A DNA stretch of 64,000 bases from Clostridium chauvoei (GCF_002327185.1 NZ_CP018624.1:2118660-2182659), one strand, 5' to 3'. Counted from the first letter of the stretch, positions 45,698 to 57,234 are shown. Translations and numbers: made by a program. Notes: generated from the sequence alone by a model not told the origin.

Positions 45698-48600
45698 CTA
45701 AAGATTTCTACTAATACTATCTACAATAAGTTTAGCCATTTGTTGTTGCTTAGCATTATTTGCTAAGTTTTTAGCTTCTTCTGGATTTGAAATAAATCCA
45801 CATTCAACTAAAACTGATGGCATTAATGTATTTTTAACTACATAAAAATCTTCATCTTTTAATCCTCTGTTATTTATTCCCATCGTACTAGTTACAGTAT
45901 TAACTATATCTGATCCAACTGCTCTACTAATAGCAATCTTTTCTTGTAATGATAATGTTTTGTTTCCTTCTCCTGCTCTCATATTTACTTCTCTACCGTC
46001 AGCTAACGTTGCTCCACCTGAAAGTGGCGCTGCTGTACTGTAGTATACTTCCATACCTGTAGCGGAATGAGGTACTATTCCTACTGTATTTTGGTGAATA
46101 CTTACAAAGAAATCTGCATTTAAGCTATTTGCAATATTAACTCTCTTTTTTAAACTTTCTCTCATTTCTAGTGTTTCTCTATCTGTTGGTTTTCTAGTCA
46201 TAACAACTTCAAAGCCTCTGCTTTCAAGCTCAGCTTGTACCTTAACTGCAACTTGCATGTTTAGGTCTCTTTCTGAATATGTTACTCCATTATGAGTTGC
46301 ATAAGCTCCATCATCTCCACCGAAATTATGTCCTGCGTCTACAACTACTAATTTTCTATTTCTAACTACAACATCTACATATCTAAAATCATCGTATACT
46401 TTCTTAGATAATCTATGCTTAGCATGAACTACTAATCTATATGCACCTTCTGATTCTGGTGTAAATACAGCTTGATTAATTTCATCGAAATCTTTAACTG
46501 TTATCCATTCTCCAGTTGCATCATTTTTTACTATGAATTTATATAATGTATCTGCAGCTTGGTCTGCTGATGCAGACATTGTTATTTGTTTTCCAACACT
46601 TGAAACTCCTGTTGCATTGAAAGATGTTAACTTTGACTCTGAAACACTTACTACTACATCTCTATAATCAAAATCATCATAGCTATTTTCTGAAGTAGCG
46701 TGCTTTGTATGAACAACAACTCTATAGTTTCCTGGTCTTACAAAATTAAAGTTAGCTTTATTTCTAGCACTATAATCTTGAATAGTAAACCAGTTTCCTG
46801 TTGAATCTTCTCTAAGCATAAACTTAAATTCTGAATTAGCTTCTGTAGCTTCTGCCTTTAAGCTTATATTTGATCCTACAAAATTTTCACCAGTAACTTC
46901 AAAGGATTTTAGCTTTGTTTTTATTATTGAAGCTTTTACAGTTATATCTGTAAACTTGAAATCATCATAAGCCTTTTTTGAACCCTTATGTTTTATATGC
47001 ACTACAAATCTATAATCTCCTGATTTAAGAGGTTTATAATCAGCAGTTGTCTTAGCGCTGAAATCTTGTACGTCTACCCATTTCCCTTCGCTATCTCTAA
47101 CTATAAATTTGTAAAGTGTATCTGCTGCTGGTTGAGCTTTTGCTGTCATTGTCATAGTTGAACCTGCAATTTTGTCTCCTGTTACAGTAAATGATTCTAT
47201 TTTTGATGTTAAATCTTCTCCTGTAACTTTTAAATCAGTATAAGTATAATCATCATATGCTTTTGCTGATGTCTTATGCTTAACGTGTACTACATATCTA
47301 TATTCACCTGCTAATTGTGGTGTATATTTAACAGTATTTTTATTACTGTAATCTTGTATGTCTGTCCACTTTCCATTCGGATCTTTCACTATAAATTTAT
47401 ATAGTGTATCTGCTTCTGGAGTTCCTGTTGCTGTTAGTGTCATTTCTGCTCCTGCAACTTTCTCTCCAGTTACATCGAATTTCTTTACTGTTGAAACATT
47501 TCCTTTAACTGTTAAATCAGTATAAGTATAATCATCGTATGCTTTTCCTGATGTTTTATGCTTTACATGCACTACATATCTATATTCACCTGATAATTGT
47601 GGTGTATATTTAATTGTATTAATAGCGCTAAAATCTTGTATGTCTGTCCATTTTCCAGTTGGATCTTTGATTATAAACTTATATAAAGTATCTTCTGATG
47701 GAGTTCCTTTTGCTGTTAAAGTCATTTCTGTTCCAGCAATTCTTTCTCCAGTTACTGTAAACCCAGTAACCTTTGAATCTGCTCCAATTAACTTCATATC
47801 AGTATATGTATAATCATCGTATTCTCTTCCTGAATTTTGATGTTTTACATGTACAACATATCTATACTCTCCTGATGTAGGAGCCTTGTATTGTGCAGTA
47901 TTCTTATTACTATAATCTTGTACTGTTATCCACTTTCCATTACCGTCTCTTACTATAAACTTATATAATGTACTTGCAGATGGATCTGCTGTTGCTGTCA
48001 TTGTCATAGTTGAACCTGCGAATTTATCGCCTGTTACATTAAAACTTTTTAAAGTTGATTTTGCATCTTTTGCTACTATTACATCTACATCTTTATAAGT
48101 AAATGTGTCATAAGCCGCTGTTGAAGTCTTATGTTTAACATGAACTACATATCTATATACACCTGCTTTTTTAGGAGTATATTTAACAGTATTATTTGAA
48201 CTGTAATCTTGTATATCTGTCCATGCTCCACTTGGATCTTTAACTATAAATTTATATAGTGTATCTACTTCAGGCTTAGCACTAGCAATAAATGTAACTT
48301 CTCCATTAACAACATTGTTTCCTTTTATCGTTAAATCAGTTACATTTGATACGCCTTTTACAGTTTTGTCTACATAAGTATAATCATCATATACTTCTGA
48401 AGAATTTTTGTGCTTAATATGCATTACAAATCTATATTCTCCCGCAGTTTCAGGCACAAAATTAACTTTAGTATTATTACTAAAGTCTTGAACTGTTATC
48501 CATTCCCCTGCTGGCGTTTTCACTATAAATTTGTATAGGCTGTCTGCTGATGGTTCTGCTTTTCCTGTTAATGTAACGTTTGAACCAGTTTTTAATTCTC

Positions 48601-49768
48601 CTGTTACATTAAATTGAGAAACTCTTGAAGCATCTACAACTACTTCACGCTTAAGCTCATTAACTATTCTTAATATGCTATAACCATAGCTTTGAGCTAC
48701 TGCCCACCCTTTACCTTTAGGATTTTCTTTTATTCCTAAGTGTTCTACATATTTTGCACAGCCTCTTTCAACATATCCGAACCTTGTATCTACACATTCA
48801 AGTTTTAATGGTTCAGTTGAAGCATAGGCTTTTAAATGCTGAACTACTGCTCTAATTCCAATTTGTATGCTAGGGAAAGATTCTCCTGGTGCTCCATTAC
48901 CTACAGCTCCTAACCCTGCGAAATTGTTTTGTTCTTCTTTAACGTCTCCACCGAATTTTAAGTATCCAGTTTCTAACATTATTTGAGCAAATAGTATATC
49001 TGCATTAATACCTTCAGTTGCTGCTTCTTCTAATGTCCAATCAACAAAATTAGTAATGTAGCTTAAAGACTTGCTTGAATTTTTCTTTTGTAAAAAAGAA
49101 ATCATTTGTGATCTCTTAGCAACTCCCTCTGACATAATTACTGTTTTTGCATTGTTTACATTAATTATTGTAGAAGCTTCTTTTGTAACTCCCTTTATAT
49201 CTGTTGCAACTACTTTTACAGTATGTGCTCCATTAGATATTCCGGTAACTTCTTTAGTAAAACCACTTTGTGAAGAGTTTGGATAATTTGGATATTTTTT
49301 TGAAATATCATTTCTTCGAACTCCATAAGTAGCTTGTCCAACAGATTGGTTGTCAACAAAAACTTCAACCTCTGATACATTATTACTACTTAAAGCCCAT
49401 CCCTTAACAAAAAATGAATCTGTTAAGTTATGATCTACTAATGGATTTTCTAAGCTAATAATCATATCATTAGTTACTGGTTGCATTACTGTTTTTGCTT
49501 CCACTACTCCTGAACCACTTAGTTCTGTAGCTTGTTCTTCAGTATTACTTTTTTCTAATACTGAATCCTCCCCTTGACCATCTGTCTTCTCTAAACTCGG
49601 TTCCTTTTCTGTTTTAACATCATTACTTACTTTATTAGTCTCTTCTTTAATATTAGTTCCTTCTGTTACTGTATTTTGCATAACTGCATTTACATTTACA
49701 ACTGGCATAATAATATTAAATATAAATACTAATACTGTTAAAAGTGTTAAATTTTTGATTTTTTTCAC
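45698..49768 (-). CDS. Dual-domain cell-wall hydrolase: GH73 glucosaminidase plus Amidase_3
   Basis: 1356 residues, GTG start behind AAAGGAGGCAGAT. Signal peptide ~1-28, low-complexity region, Ig-like domain (~95-205, FFVKGWALSSNNVSEVEVFV), GH73-like domain (~225-380; ADILFAQIMLETGYLKFGGD, NNFAGLGAVG), eight ~95-residue Y_Y_Y-type repeats (LYKFIV...YRYVVHVKHK...YDDYTY), and C-terminal Amidase_3 (~1160-1356) with zinc ligands VVDAGHNFG, YSERDLN, FVSIHQN and catalytic Glu in VLVECGFISNP. It cuts both the glycan strand and the amide bond of peptidoglycan; the repeats probably bind the wall. Role in separation, lysis or remodelling. Single gene, no dockerin. Confidence 0.9.
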   Translation of the reverse strand: MKKIKNLTLLTVLVFIFNIIMPVVNVNAVMQNTVTEGTNIKEETNKVSNDVKTEKEPSLEKTDGQGEDSVLEKSNTEEQATELSGSGVVEAKTVMQPVTNDMIISLENPLVDHNLTDSFFVKGWALSSNNVSEVEVFVDNQSVGQATYGVRRNDISKKYPNYPNSSQSGFTKEVTGISNGAHTVKVVATDIKGVTKEASTIINVNNAKTVIMSEGVAKRSQMISFLQKKNSSKSLSYITNFVDWTLEEAATEGINADILFAQIMLETGYLKFGGDVKEEQNNFAGLGAVGNGAPGESFPSIQIGIRAVVQHLKAYASTEPLKLECVDTRFGYVERGCAKYVEHLGIKENPKGKGWAVAQSYGYSILRIVNELKREVVVDASRVSQFNVTGELKTGSNVTLTGKAEPSADSLYKFIVKTPAGEWITVQDFSNNTKVNFVPETAGEYRFVMHIKHKNSSEVYDDYTYVDKTVKGVSNVTDLTIKGNNVVNGEVTFIASAKPEVDTLYKFIVKDPSGAWTDIQDYSSNNTVKYTPKKAGVYRYVVHVKHKTSTAAYDTFTYKDVDVIVAKDAKSTLKSFNVTGDKFAGSTMTMTATADPSASTLYKFIVRDGNGKWITVQDYSNKNTAQYKAPTSGEYRYVVHVKHQNSGREYDDYTYTDMKLIGADSKVTGFTVTGERIAGTEMTLTAKGTPSEDTLYKFIIKDPTGKWTDIQDFSAINTIKYTPQLSGEYRYVVHVKHKTSGKAYDDYTYTDLTVKGNVSTVKKFDVTGEKVAGAEMTLTATGTPEADTLYKFIVKDPNGKWTDIQDYSNKNTVKYTPQLAGEYRYVVHVKHKTSAKAYDDYTYTDLKVTGEDLTSKIESFTVTGDKIAGSTMTMTAKAQPAADTLYKFIVRDSEGKWVDVQDFSAKTTADYKPLKSGDYRFVVHIKHKGSKKAYDDFKFTDITVKASIIKTKLKSFEVTGENFVGSNISLKAEATEANSEFKFMLREDSTGNWFTIQDYSARNKANFNFVRPGNYRVVVHTKHATSENSYDDFDYRDVVVSVSESKLTSFNATGVSSVGKQITMSASADQAADTLYKFIVKNDATGEWITVKDFDEINQAVFTPESEGAYRLVVHAKHRLSKKVYDDFRYVDVVVRNRKLVVVDAGHNFGGDDGAYATHNGVTYSERDLNMQVAVKVQAELESRGFEVVMTRKPTDRETLEMRESLKKRVNIANSLNADFFVSIHQNTVGIVPHSATGMEVYYSTAAPLSGGATLADGREVNMRAGEGNKTLSLQEKIAISRAVGSDIVNTVTSTMGINNRGLKDEDFYVVKNTLMPSVLVECGFISNPEEAKNLANNAKQQQMAKLIVDSISRNL
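46363..48624 (-). repeat. Eight in-frame ~285-bp repeats in the cell-wall hydrolase gene
   Basis: Each unit encodes xxFxVTGxxxxGxxMTLTA, xADTLYKFIV, a WxxxQDxS segment and YRYVVHVKHKxS then YDDYTY. Units 3-6 are closest in DNA. Not a CRISPR: no short conserved repeat with unique spacers, and it is fully coding. Confidence 0.85.
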
Positions 49769-50083
49769 TTTCTATCTGCCTCCTTTGGTTTAGAAGAAAG
49801 TAAAAAACAAAACAAATTATCATATAAAACACCATTTTAATGGGATTTACATTTTAATTATACATTCTACCATAAATTATAGCAATAAAATTCAACTATA
49901 TATTTACATAAATTTTTAAATTTAAATATAAATTTTACAACTTTATTACTTATTGTAAAAAGATGTTTTCATATGCCTTATATCTATAACAAAAGTCTTT
50001 TTACATTCATTAAATTTCACCCTATTATTAACAAAATATATAGGTATATTTTCCCTATTTTGATATATGTAATCTAATTAAAT
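49769..50083. promoter_or_regulatory. 315-bp gene-free region upstream of the cell-wall hydrolase
   Basis: A/T-rich, no ORF or RNA structure I can support. It must hold the minus-strand promoter of the hydrolase, but no convincing -35/-10 pair stands out. Confidence 0.3.
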
Positions 50084-50117
50084 AAAGGGGCTATTCCTTT
50101 ATTTAAATAGCCCCTTT
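50084..50117 (-). terminator. Terminator of the two small secreted protein genes
   Basis: AAAGGGGCTATT / AATAGCCCCTTT, 12-bp perfect stem, 10-base loop, U-rich tail on the minus strand. Confidence 0.85.
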
Positions 50118-50140
50118 TTTCATAATATATTTTGTGAAAA

Positions 50141-50635
50141 CTATAAGTTAACTATATCATTTACAAATCTTAAAGTTTCTTTAGCCATTGTCCCATTTAG
50201 TAAAAATGAATATAGTAAATCATAATCATCTTCTATGGAAGCATTTCTTAAGTATTCTAGTAATTTTTCATAAGATACAATATGATACCTCTCTATATTT
50301 ATAAGCTCTAAAAGTTTACTTTTGTCAGCTGAAGATATATTTTTTTCATTTTCTATTTTTCTTAATTTATCTATAGTCATAGTAACTTTTTCTTTTTCAG
50401 CTTCAATATTTTTAATTAAATCATCAATATTAGATTTTTTTTTAACTTTTCCGTCAAAGCCCTCTAATCCTAATTTCATCAATTTAGCATTTTCATTAGC
50501 AATATCATCTATTAATGATACTATAGTTTTTTCATTAATGTTTTTTTCTTCTATAGCAAATGTACTTCTAAACGGAGTTAACATAACTATTATAATAATA
50601 AAAATTAAAATTTTATATCTTTTACATCTCTTCAT
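50141..50635 (-). CDS. Secreted protein of unknown function B
   Basis: 164 residues from the ATG at 50635; an ATG four codons earlier overlaps the upstream stop, but AAAAGGTGG fits the later one. MKRCKRYKILIFIIIIVMLT is a signal peptide with likely cleavage after TFA. The rest is mainly charged helices (DDLIKNIEAEKEKVTMTIDK), possibly a helical bundle. No family recognised. One base after gene A; likely co-translated and perhaps a partner. Confidence 0.7.
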   Translation of the reverse strand: MKRCKRYKILIFIIIIVMLTPFRSTFAIEEKNINEKTIVSLIDDIANENAKLMKLGLEGFDGKVKKKSNIDDLIKNIEAEKEKVTMTIDKLRKIENEKNISSADKSKLLELINIERYHIVSYEKLLEYLRNASIEDDYDLLYSFLLNGTMAKETLRFVNDIVNL

Positions 50636-50636
50636 A

Positions 50637-51140
50637 TTAGATACCACCTTTTAAAAACCGTTCTAAATTTGTTAGATTATCAAGACCAGTAGATTTATAA
50701 AATGTATACTTAGCAAAATAAATATACTCTTCTCTTGAAGTATCACTTTCTATAAAAGAAATTAAATTTTCACATGCTAGTTTATAATGGGATACTCCTA
50801 TTAATAGTTTAACTTTATTTGGATCATAATTATTTGTATTATTATTTTCTGCTCTTAGATCCATTAATAAATCCCTTTCAAATTTGTTAATCTTATTGTA
50901 TTCATATTTGATATTCTTTTTTCTATCATCCTTTAAATTTAACGCCTTGTTTTTATAAGCTAACTCTGCAAAAAAAGATATGTTTTTGTCTATTGATTTA
51001 AATTCATCAATCTTATTTAAAATTTCATTCTCCTCTTTAGTTAATGATGGATTAACAATAGTTAAATCTTCGGCAAAACAACTACATTCAAAAATAATAG
51101 ATATAAACATGGCTAATAGAATAGTAGTTAATTTTTTCAT
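50637..51140 (-). CDS. Secreted protein of unknown function A
   Basis: 167 residues. Signal peptide MKKLTTILLAMFISIIFECS with likely cleavage after CFA (or lipobox-like ECSC, which would make it a lipoprotein; the Leu-x-x-Cys pattern is poor). Mature part is helical and charged, about the same size as gene B. No family recognised. RBS AAAAGGAG. Both genes lie between the large hydrolase and the GH84 enzyme. Confidence 0.7.
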   Translation of the reverse strand: MKKLTTILLAMFISIIFECSCFAEDLTIVNPSLTKEENEILNKIDEFKSIDKNISFFAELAYKNKALNLKDDRKKNIKYEYNKINKFERDLLMDLRAENNNTNNYDPNKVKLLIGVSHYKLACENLISFIESDTSREEYIYFAKYTFYKSTGLDNLTNLERFLKGGI

Positions 51141-51220
51141 AATATCCAGTCTCCTTTTGGTGCATTTAATAGTATTTTAACCGAAGCTATTTAATTTATT
51201 CTATTCACCTTAAAGCTCAA

Positions 51221-51263
51221 AAAAATCTCAAGAGAATGAAAATTATATTTCTCTTGAGATTTT
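51221..51263 (-). terminator. Terminator of the GH84 gene
   Basis: AAAATCTCAAGAGAA / TTCTCTTGAGATTTT, 15-bp perfect stem, ~12-base loop, A/T flanks; 10 bases after the GH84 stop. Confidence 0.88.
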
Positions 51264-51273
51264 AACTAATACT

Positions 51274-54200
51274 TTATTTATTCTTTTTTCTTAAAGCGCT
51301 TCCAGCTCCTATAGCTAATAATCCCATTAATGCTACAGCTACTGCTGGTGTACCACCTGTATTAGGTAGGTTACCCTTTGAATTATTTGAAGAATTTCCG
51401 TTGCTAGGTTTTCCTTGGTTTTGGTTATTTCCTGCAGTCCCTGTATTTACTTGTTCCTTTTCTACTAAACCTTCAATTGCTTTAATTATATTGTCTATAG
51501 CCTTTTGAACATCTTCATCTGTAACATTTTCATTTTCTATAAGTTTTTCTGCATTTTCTACAGCTTCCTTAAGAGCTTTTAATGATTCAGATGTATATTT
51601 GTCTTCTCCATTTATTATTTCTTTAGCTTTTTCAATAATATCTTTTAATGAAGTTAAATCAGCTTTTTTAACTAAAGCTTTACTCGCATCATTAATAGTT
51701 TTTATCGCAGCATCAATTTCTTCCTTTGTAGCATTTGAATTTGCTACAACCTTCTTTCCTTCTTCTATAGCTGAAAGGAAAGCTTTTGCAGAATCTTTAG
51801 TGTATGAATCTAAGTTAATTTTTTCTCCTTCTTCTATGGCTTTTCTTAACTCTGTAACATCTACTAAATTCTTTAATGCTGTTTCTAAATTATTATGAGT
51901 TTCTAAAATTTCTTCCTTTGTAGCATCTTCATTTTCTATTACCTTCTTAGCTAATTGTAGTTTTTCTTCTACTACAGTCCAAGTTGATTCTGTATAATTT
52001 ACTTTTTCTAAAGCTTCTGTTTTACTTATTAAATCTTCTAGCTTTTCCTTACTTGGTTTTAATCTTAAATCTAAGAATGCTCTCATTAAATCCTCATAAG
52101 CTTCAGCAACTTCATATTCTAAAGCATTTTCATCAGCTATAACTGCATTGGCTTTTTCTAATTCTACTACTAAGTTATCCCATGTAGCTTTAATATACTC
52201 TTTGCTATCTAATTTACCAATCTTCTCTACTAATACTATTAAACTAGTTTTATCACCCTTATAGTAAGATAGATATTGCATTACATCACTTAAACTTTCA
52301 AAACTAGCATCTACTTCTTCTTGAGTTGCATCCTTATTCTTAGCTCTTTCTAAAATTTCTATAGCTTTTGTTCTTTCTTTTAAGAATAAATCTTTTACTA
52401 CTGGCACTAATTTATCTATTTCTGAATCTGTAATTTCATTTGCTTCATCTACTACAATTTCTAAACCAAAAGTAAACTTTGCTCTTTCTTTTAAAGCCTC
52501 AATGGCTTTTTCTAAATTAACCTTAGCTTCATCAACTGCTGTTTGATTATTATTTTGTAAATCTGCTAAAATTCCTTTAGCTAAGTTTAATACTTCATTG
52601 TAAGAAGTCCATGAAGATACTGTGTATTTATCTTCTACAAAGTTGCATGAATCAACTAATTCTTGTAACGCACTACCATCAGCAATATTTAATACTAAGC
52701 CTTCTTCTGCAGCTATAAGATCTGCTAAAACTTTATCTATTTCTGTTTGTAATGCATTATTGTTATTTAATACTTCCTCAGCTGTCTTTAACGCATCTTG
52801 TAATACTTTAAAGCTTTCAGCTGTATAGTTTTCTCCATTAATAAGAGATAATTCATCAAACTTCGCTTTTAAATTATCTGAATTTGGTAGCTCATAATTA
52901 TTTATTGTAATTATTTCATAAATAGTTGGTGCTACTCCATTCCATTCTATTTTGATTTCAAAAATATTTTCAAACTTAGGATTTAATAATTCTGTTAAGC
53001 TCTTACCTAATATTCCTAATTGATTCCATACTGGTTCACCTGCTTCATTATAGCCTGTTCTAACCATTACCTTAGCATTTGAAATAGAGCTTCCACTTTG
53101 AATAATATTAATCTTTTTAATATCTGTGTTTTCTGATAGACGATATGTGAAGCTTCCACTTGTTATAGCTCCATTGTTTGTATTTGGTTTATATGCAGTA
53201 GCTAAATTTCCATCTGATACTTTTTCTGGTTCGAAGCCTTTTAATTCAATTGGATCTGAAATATAAGTTGGATTATTTTCTGTTCTTACATACTCACCAT
53301 TATTTATTAATATTTCATTTATTACAGACCAACGACCTGAGTTTGCGGCTGTAAATAATACTCTTACATATCTAGCTTGTAAATCTAGGTTTTCACCTTC
53401 TACATAGCTATGTGATATTGGAATTATTCCATTTGATATGCTACCATGCTTATATCCATTATCTCCTGGTCTTGCATCGAAATTGTTTGAGTTTTCTACT
53501 CCATCTCCAATAACTATAGAATCTGTCCAATCTTCACCATTTAATGATAATTGAATTTTAGCATCACGAATATGGTCTACTTCAGTATCTAACACAGCAT
53601 ATTTAATGTTATTTACCTTCATAACTTGTCCTAAATCATATAGGATAGTACTTCCACTTCTAGGAGGTCCCCCAAACTTAACTGATGTATTAAATTTTCC
53701 ATCAAAAGCTAACTTTGCATCAGCTCCACCATAAGGTTCCACATAAGAACTTACTAAAGATGCTGGATACACTTCATTTGACGCTACTTCAAAAGCTAAT
53801 ACATTAAATGTTACAGTCTTGTCTGCAATTAATCTAATATAACGTGCATCCTTTAGATTTGAGTTATCTACTCCATCCCATTCAATTTCATTTATAGAGC
53901 TTTCTAGTCTTAATCCATCCATATTTGATATATCAGTTGTAACTCTATTTATATCTTTAATACGATTTAGCTTAAGTCCTATATATTCACCTGAATTAAG
54001 AGTAATATTATTTTGTGGAACTAGCTTAGTTAATGCTTCTGTTGAAAGTGATTTTATTCCTGAATTAACATTAGTATAAATGTTTTTAGTATCTCCAACT
54101 TCTTCATTTACAGCTCTTTCGATTCTTATTTCTGAGAATTTAATCCACTTATTTAATTGTTTCATATTAGTAAGTCTTATATATCTAGCTTGTACTCCTG

Positions 54201-56934
54201 ATAAATTTTCATTAATAACATCTTTACCTGCTGTTGAATTATATTCTTTATAAGTTGTCCAATTACTATTATCTGTTGAATATTCTAATTTATATTCAGT
54301 CCACTTATCACTATCTCCTGCTCCAACTACAAAATGAACATTACCAACTTCAACAACTTCTCCTAAATCTACTCCTATATAGTCACCTACATGAGTTAAG
54401 TCACCTGAATGAGTTCTATACCATACATTAGTACTATCATTCTTATCGAATAGTGAACTTTCATTTCCACTATATACAGACCATCCTGGTGTTCTAATTA
54501 AGGTATGAGTTAATGGATCTTGATTTGTTCCGCCATTACCCTCTTCTTTATTTACAATGATATCCTTAACCCCAAGCCATGTATTTCCTTTATTTTGTGT
54601 TGAAATTAATCTAATTCCTTTTACTTTTAAATCTAAACCTTCCACTTTAACATCTTTAGGGTTTGCATAAACTTCTCCATTTAAATCTGTCCAAGCTTTT
54701 CCGTCTTCTGTATATTGTATCTTAGCTTCTGACATAGTATCATTTGGATTTGATGCTGCACCCATTAAAAATTGAACCTTATTTAATTGAATTGGATTGC
54801 TATATTTTACTCCAACATAAGTTCCTTCACTAATAGTGTTTGGTGTTTTATATACTATTTCAGTTGCTGGATTTCCATCTAATACATTTTTAATATCTCC
54901 TGAAGGCTTATCTGTACGATTAGTTATATAAGTAGCTATAACCTTATTAGGATCAACTATTGATGAAACAATATTACCTATATTTTGTTCCATAAAGTTT
55001 ATAAATGGTACTATGTGTTGAACTCCAACCTCTGCTTTTTCATAATGATCTACATACCAGAAAGTGTATTTCTTTGACTGTTCAAAAGATGCTTGTGCCT
55101 TTGAATACTCTGTCCATATTGTAGCATTATCACCATCTTCAATAGCCATAGCTGCTCTTAAATATCCAATTGCAGCATTCATTGAATCTTCCCAACAATT
55201 TAACCAATATACTATTTGATCTCTTGTTCTAGGGTTTCCTGGATTTTCTTTATAATGTGCTGCTGCATCTTTTAACTTAGTAAATTCAGTAATTAATTCT
55301 TCAGCATCTGCTTTAGTGTTTGTTTCGCTTTCAAATTTTTGCTTATAAGCAGTTAGCTTTGGTGCTAATTCTAAAGATTCTTGTAATACAGTAACACGAC
55401 TATCCATATTTTGATTTATCATGTGCTTACTTATTTCTCTTAAAGCCTTTGATGAATCTGTATCTTCAGCTGTTCCATGATCCATATACTTAAAAGAAGC
55501 TTCCCAGTTTCTATCTGCTTCAGCTTTATTTTCCCAAATGTTCCATGCATAATCTGCATTTGCAAATAATGCTGACTTATTAGCTTCTGCTTGTTGCATT
55601 GGATTTAAAACTATACCTTGTACTGAACCTGGAGTTACTCCTGGATGTAAAAATGTATCGTTACCTCCCATTATTAAATGTTGCTTTGAGTTGTCAGAAC
55701 ATGGCCAGTTAATCCACATATATGGAGCTCTACCCTCATATCCTTCTGAAGCAATATTATTTTTGAAGTTAGTTGCGAAGTTTTGGTCTACTTCACCCCA
55801 TATTCTTCCTCCTGTAACTACTATGCTAACATTATCTCCAGCTTTATTTACTTCCTTTAATTGTGCTGAACCACCATTACCCATATAGTCATTTGGACAG
55901 AATATTAAATCTGTCTTTAAGTCTGTGTAAGTTTCTCTTTGTCCTTCTAGCCAAACTGTTAAATCATTTAACAACTTAACATAAGTTTGAGAACCTTGTG
56001 CTGGAACTCCTGCATCATCTGCTAATATTTCAAATTGTCTAACTCCAGCTCCTAATAATTGAGAGAATTTATTTTTAATTATTTGTAAGTCATCTTGGTA
56101 ATTTTCTTCTGTATTAAATCTAATTGCATTATGCATAAATGGATGTAATGCATATACATATCTATTCTTAGTTTCATTACCAACTTGAGCTAATTTTTTT
56201 ATACCTTCTAAAGCATCCTCTGGATAAAGCTCTCTCCACTTACTGTTATGATATGGATCATCTTTTGGTGCGAAGATATATTGATTCATCTTATAATCTC
56301 CACCATACTTCATAAGTTCAGCCCTATCTTCATTAGACCAAGGATTTCCATAGTATCCTTCTATAAATCCACGATACTTTACATCGGCATAATCATTAAT
56401 TCTAAAATCTTTAATTGTTCCGTTTTCTAATTGATTAAATACATGTTTTAATGAAGTTACTCCATAAAAAGCACTATCTGCATCTTTTCCTAATATACCA
56501 ATAACTCCATTATTAACATAAACTATATGCGAATCTAATTTGTCAAAGAAATTTTCTTGATGTGATACGTTTTCATTGAAATAATTATCTACAACTCCTT
56601 TTGAACCATTAATCCCAACTAAAATATTAGTTTTTCCTGATACTACTTCGCTAGAAGTCGTTAAAGTAATATTTTTACTAGATAATATCTCTTCTACACG
56701 CTTTTTAGTATAATCATCTACTCCTTCTTCATAGATAACATTTACATTAGTACCTACTTCAAATTCTCCTCCTGAATAATTTAATTCATGTGGATTTGGA
56801 TAGATTTCATACCCTACTGATTTATTTTCCTTTTCTGTAGCTATAGCTGAAACATCTACTGATCCTGATATAGTACTAAAGGTTATAGCCCCTACAACCA
56901 TAAGAGAAATAAATCTTTTTATTCTTTTTCCCAT
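51274..56934 (-). CDS. LPxTG-anchored GH84 hyaluronidase-like beta-N-acetylglucosaminidase
   Basis: 1886 residues. Signal peptide ~1-31; GH84 N-terminal beta/alpha domain (~45-175); GH84 barrel (~176-480) with [19 protein letters not shown] and the catalytic Asp pair D306-D307 in FEILADDAG; helical region; about four F5/8-type (CBM32-like) domains between ~640 and 1345; seven FIVAR repeats (~1360-1810); then LPNTGG, a membrane helix and RKKNK. It removes or cleaves beta-linked GlcNAc, as in NagH/mu-toxin and NagJ. Unlike NagH it ends in a sortase signal rather than a dockerin and lacks a cohesin, so it is fixed to the wall. Single gene. Confidence 0.92.
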   Translation of the reverse strand: MGKRIKRFISLMVVGAITFSTISGSVDVSAIATEKENKSVGYEIYPNPHELNYSGGEFEVGTNVNVIYEEGVDDYTKKRVEEILSSKNITLTTSSEVVSGKTNILVGINGSKGVVDNYFNENVSHQENFFDKLDSHIVYVNNGVIGILGKDADSAFYGVTSLKHVFNQLENGTIKDFRINDYADVKYRGFIEGYYGNPWSNEDRAELMKYGGDYKMNQYIFAPKDDPYHNSKWRELYPEDALEGIKKLAQVGNETKNRYVYALHPFMHNAIRFNTEENYQDDLQIIKNKFSQLLGAGVRQFEILADDAGVPAQGSQTYVKLLNDLTVWLEGQRETYTDLKTDLIFCPNDYMGNGGSAQLKEVNKAGDNVSIVVTGGRIWGEVDQNFATNFKNNIASEGYEGRAPYMWINWPCSDNSKQHLIMGGNDTFLHPGVTPGSVQGIVLNPMQQAEANKSALFANADYAWNIWENKAEADRNWEASFKYMDHGTAEDTDSSKALREISKHMINQNMDSRVTVLQESLELAPKLTAYKQKFESETNTKADAEELITEFTKLKDAAAHYKENPGNPRTRDQIVYWLNCWEDSMNAAIGYLRAAMAIEDGDNATIWTEYSKAQASFEQSKKYTFWYVDHYEKAEVGVQHIVPFINFMEQNIGNIVSSIVDPNKVIATYITNRTDKPSGDIKNVLDGNPATEIVYKTPNTISEGTYVGVKYSNPIQLNKVQFLMGAASNPNDTMSEAKIQYTEDGKAWTDLNGEVYANPKDVKVEGLDLKVKGIRLISTQNKGNTWLGVKDIIVNKEEGNGGTNQDPLTHTLIRTPGWSVYSGNESSLFDKNDSTNVWYRTHSGDLTHVGDYIGVDLGEVVEVGNVHFVVGAGDSDKWTEYKLEYSTDNSNWTTYKEYNSTAGKDVINENLSGVQARYIRLTNMKQLNKWIKFSEIRIERAVNEEVGDTKNIYTNVNSGIKSLSTEALTKLVPQNNITLNSGEYIGLKLNRIKDINRVTTDISNMDGLRLESSINEIEWDGVDNSNLKDARYIRLIADKTVTFNVLAFEVASNEVYPASLVSSYVEPYGGADAKLAFDGKFNTSVKFGGPPRSGSTILYDLGQVMKVNNIKYAVLDTEVDHIRDAKIQLSLNGEDWTDSIVIGDGVENSNNFDARPGDNGYKHGSISNGIIPISHSYVEGENLDLQARYVRVLFTAANSGRWSVINEILINNGEYVRTENNPTYISDPIELKGFEPEKVSDGNLATAYKPNTNNGAITSGSFTYRLSENTDIKKINIIQSGSSISNAKVMVRTGYNEAGEPVWNQLGILGKSLTELLNPKFENIFEIKIEWNGVAPTIYEIITINNYELPNSDNLKAKFDELSLINGENYTAESFKVLQDALKTAEEVLNNNNALQTEIDKVLADLIAAEEGLVLNIADGSALQELVDSCNFVEDKYTVSSWTSYNEVLNLAKGILADLQNNNQTAVDEAKVNLEKAIEALKERAKFTFGLEIVVDEANEITDSEIDKLVPVVKDLFLKERTKAIEILERAKNKDATQEEVDASFESLSDVMQYLSYYKGDKTSLIVLVEKIGKLDSKEYIKATWDNLVVELEKANAVIADENALEYEVAEAYEDLMRAFLDLRLKPSKEKLEDLISKTEALEKVNYTESTWTVVEEKLQLAKKVIENEDATKEEILETHNNLETALKNLVDVTELRKAIEEGEKINLDSYTKDSAKAFLSAIEEGKKVVANSNATKEEIDAAIKTINDASKALVKKADLTSLKDIIEKAKEIINGEDKYTSESLKALKEAVENAEKLIENENVTDEDVQKAIDNIIKAIEGLVEKEQVNTGTAGNNQNQGKPSNGNSSNNSKGNLPNTGGTPAVAVALMGLLAIGAGSALRKKNK

Positions 56935-57234
56935 ATATATCCCCCTTTGTATAACTTTAATTTAAACATATCTTAAATATTGTTATCTTTAGTGGAATCA
57001 TTTTTTAAATTTCGTTTATTACCCTTTGCCCCTCCCCCTTTTGGTTTTATATTAGATTCTATAATGTATTAATACTTAAAAGTCCTATCTTATACCATTG
57101 TAACATTAGACATTTTTTTACACAATATCCATTTTGATTATTGTTTTATAATTTTTTACATATTATTAGTTATTTAGCTTTCATAATATAAATATATGTT
57201 CATCGCTCTAATTTATAACAAAAGTCTAATAAAA
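56935..57234. promoter_or_regulatory. 300-bp upstream region of the GH84 gene
   Basis: No gene. The GH84 RBS AAAGGGGG directly precedes its ATG. A conspicuous minus-strand tract AAAAGGGGGAGGGGCAAAGG (about 57026-57045) is the only G-rich stretch in this A/T-rich gap. No VirR-type repeat found. Confidence 0.35.

Noticed and set aside
46363..48624. Regular repeats that could suggest a CRISPR array
   Set aside because: Repeats are ~285 bp, diverged and in frame with protein modules. No short direct repeats with unique spacers and no cas genes in the window.
6598..50095. Shared 15-mer AATAAAGGGGCTATT at 6600 (minus) and 50081 (plus)
   Set aside because: One copy is half of a terminator hairpin, the other is in a promoter leader without its partner arm; likely chance or a common terminator core.
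50322..50654. 110-residue plus-strand ORF opposite the small secreted protein B
   Set aside because: Antisense to a gene with signal peptide, RBS and terminator; the hydrophobic pattern is a reflection of A/T-rich codons.
56935..57234. Possible VirR boxes upstream of the hyaluronidase-like gene
   Set aside because: VirR sites are paired CCAGTT-type repeats; nothing like this is present on either strand.
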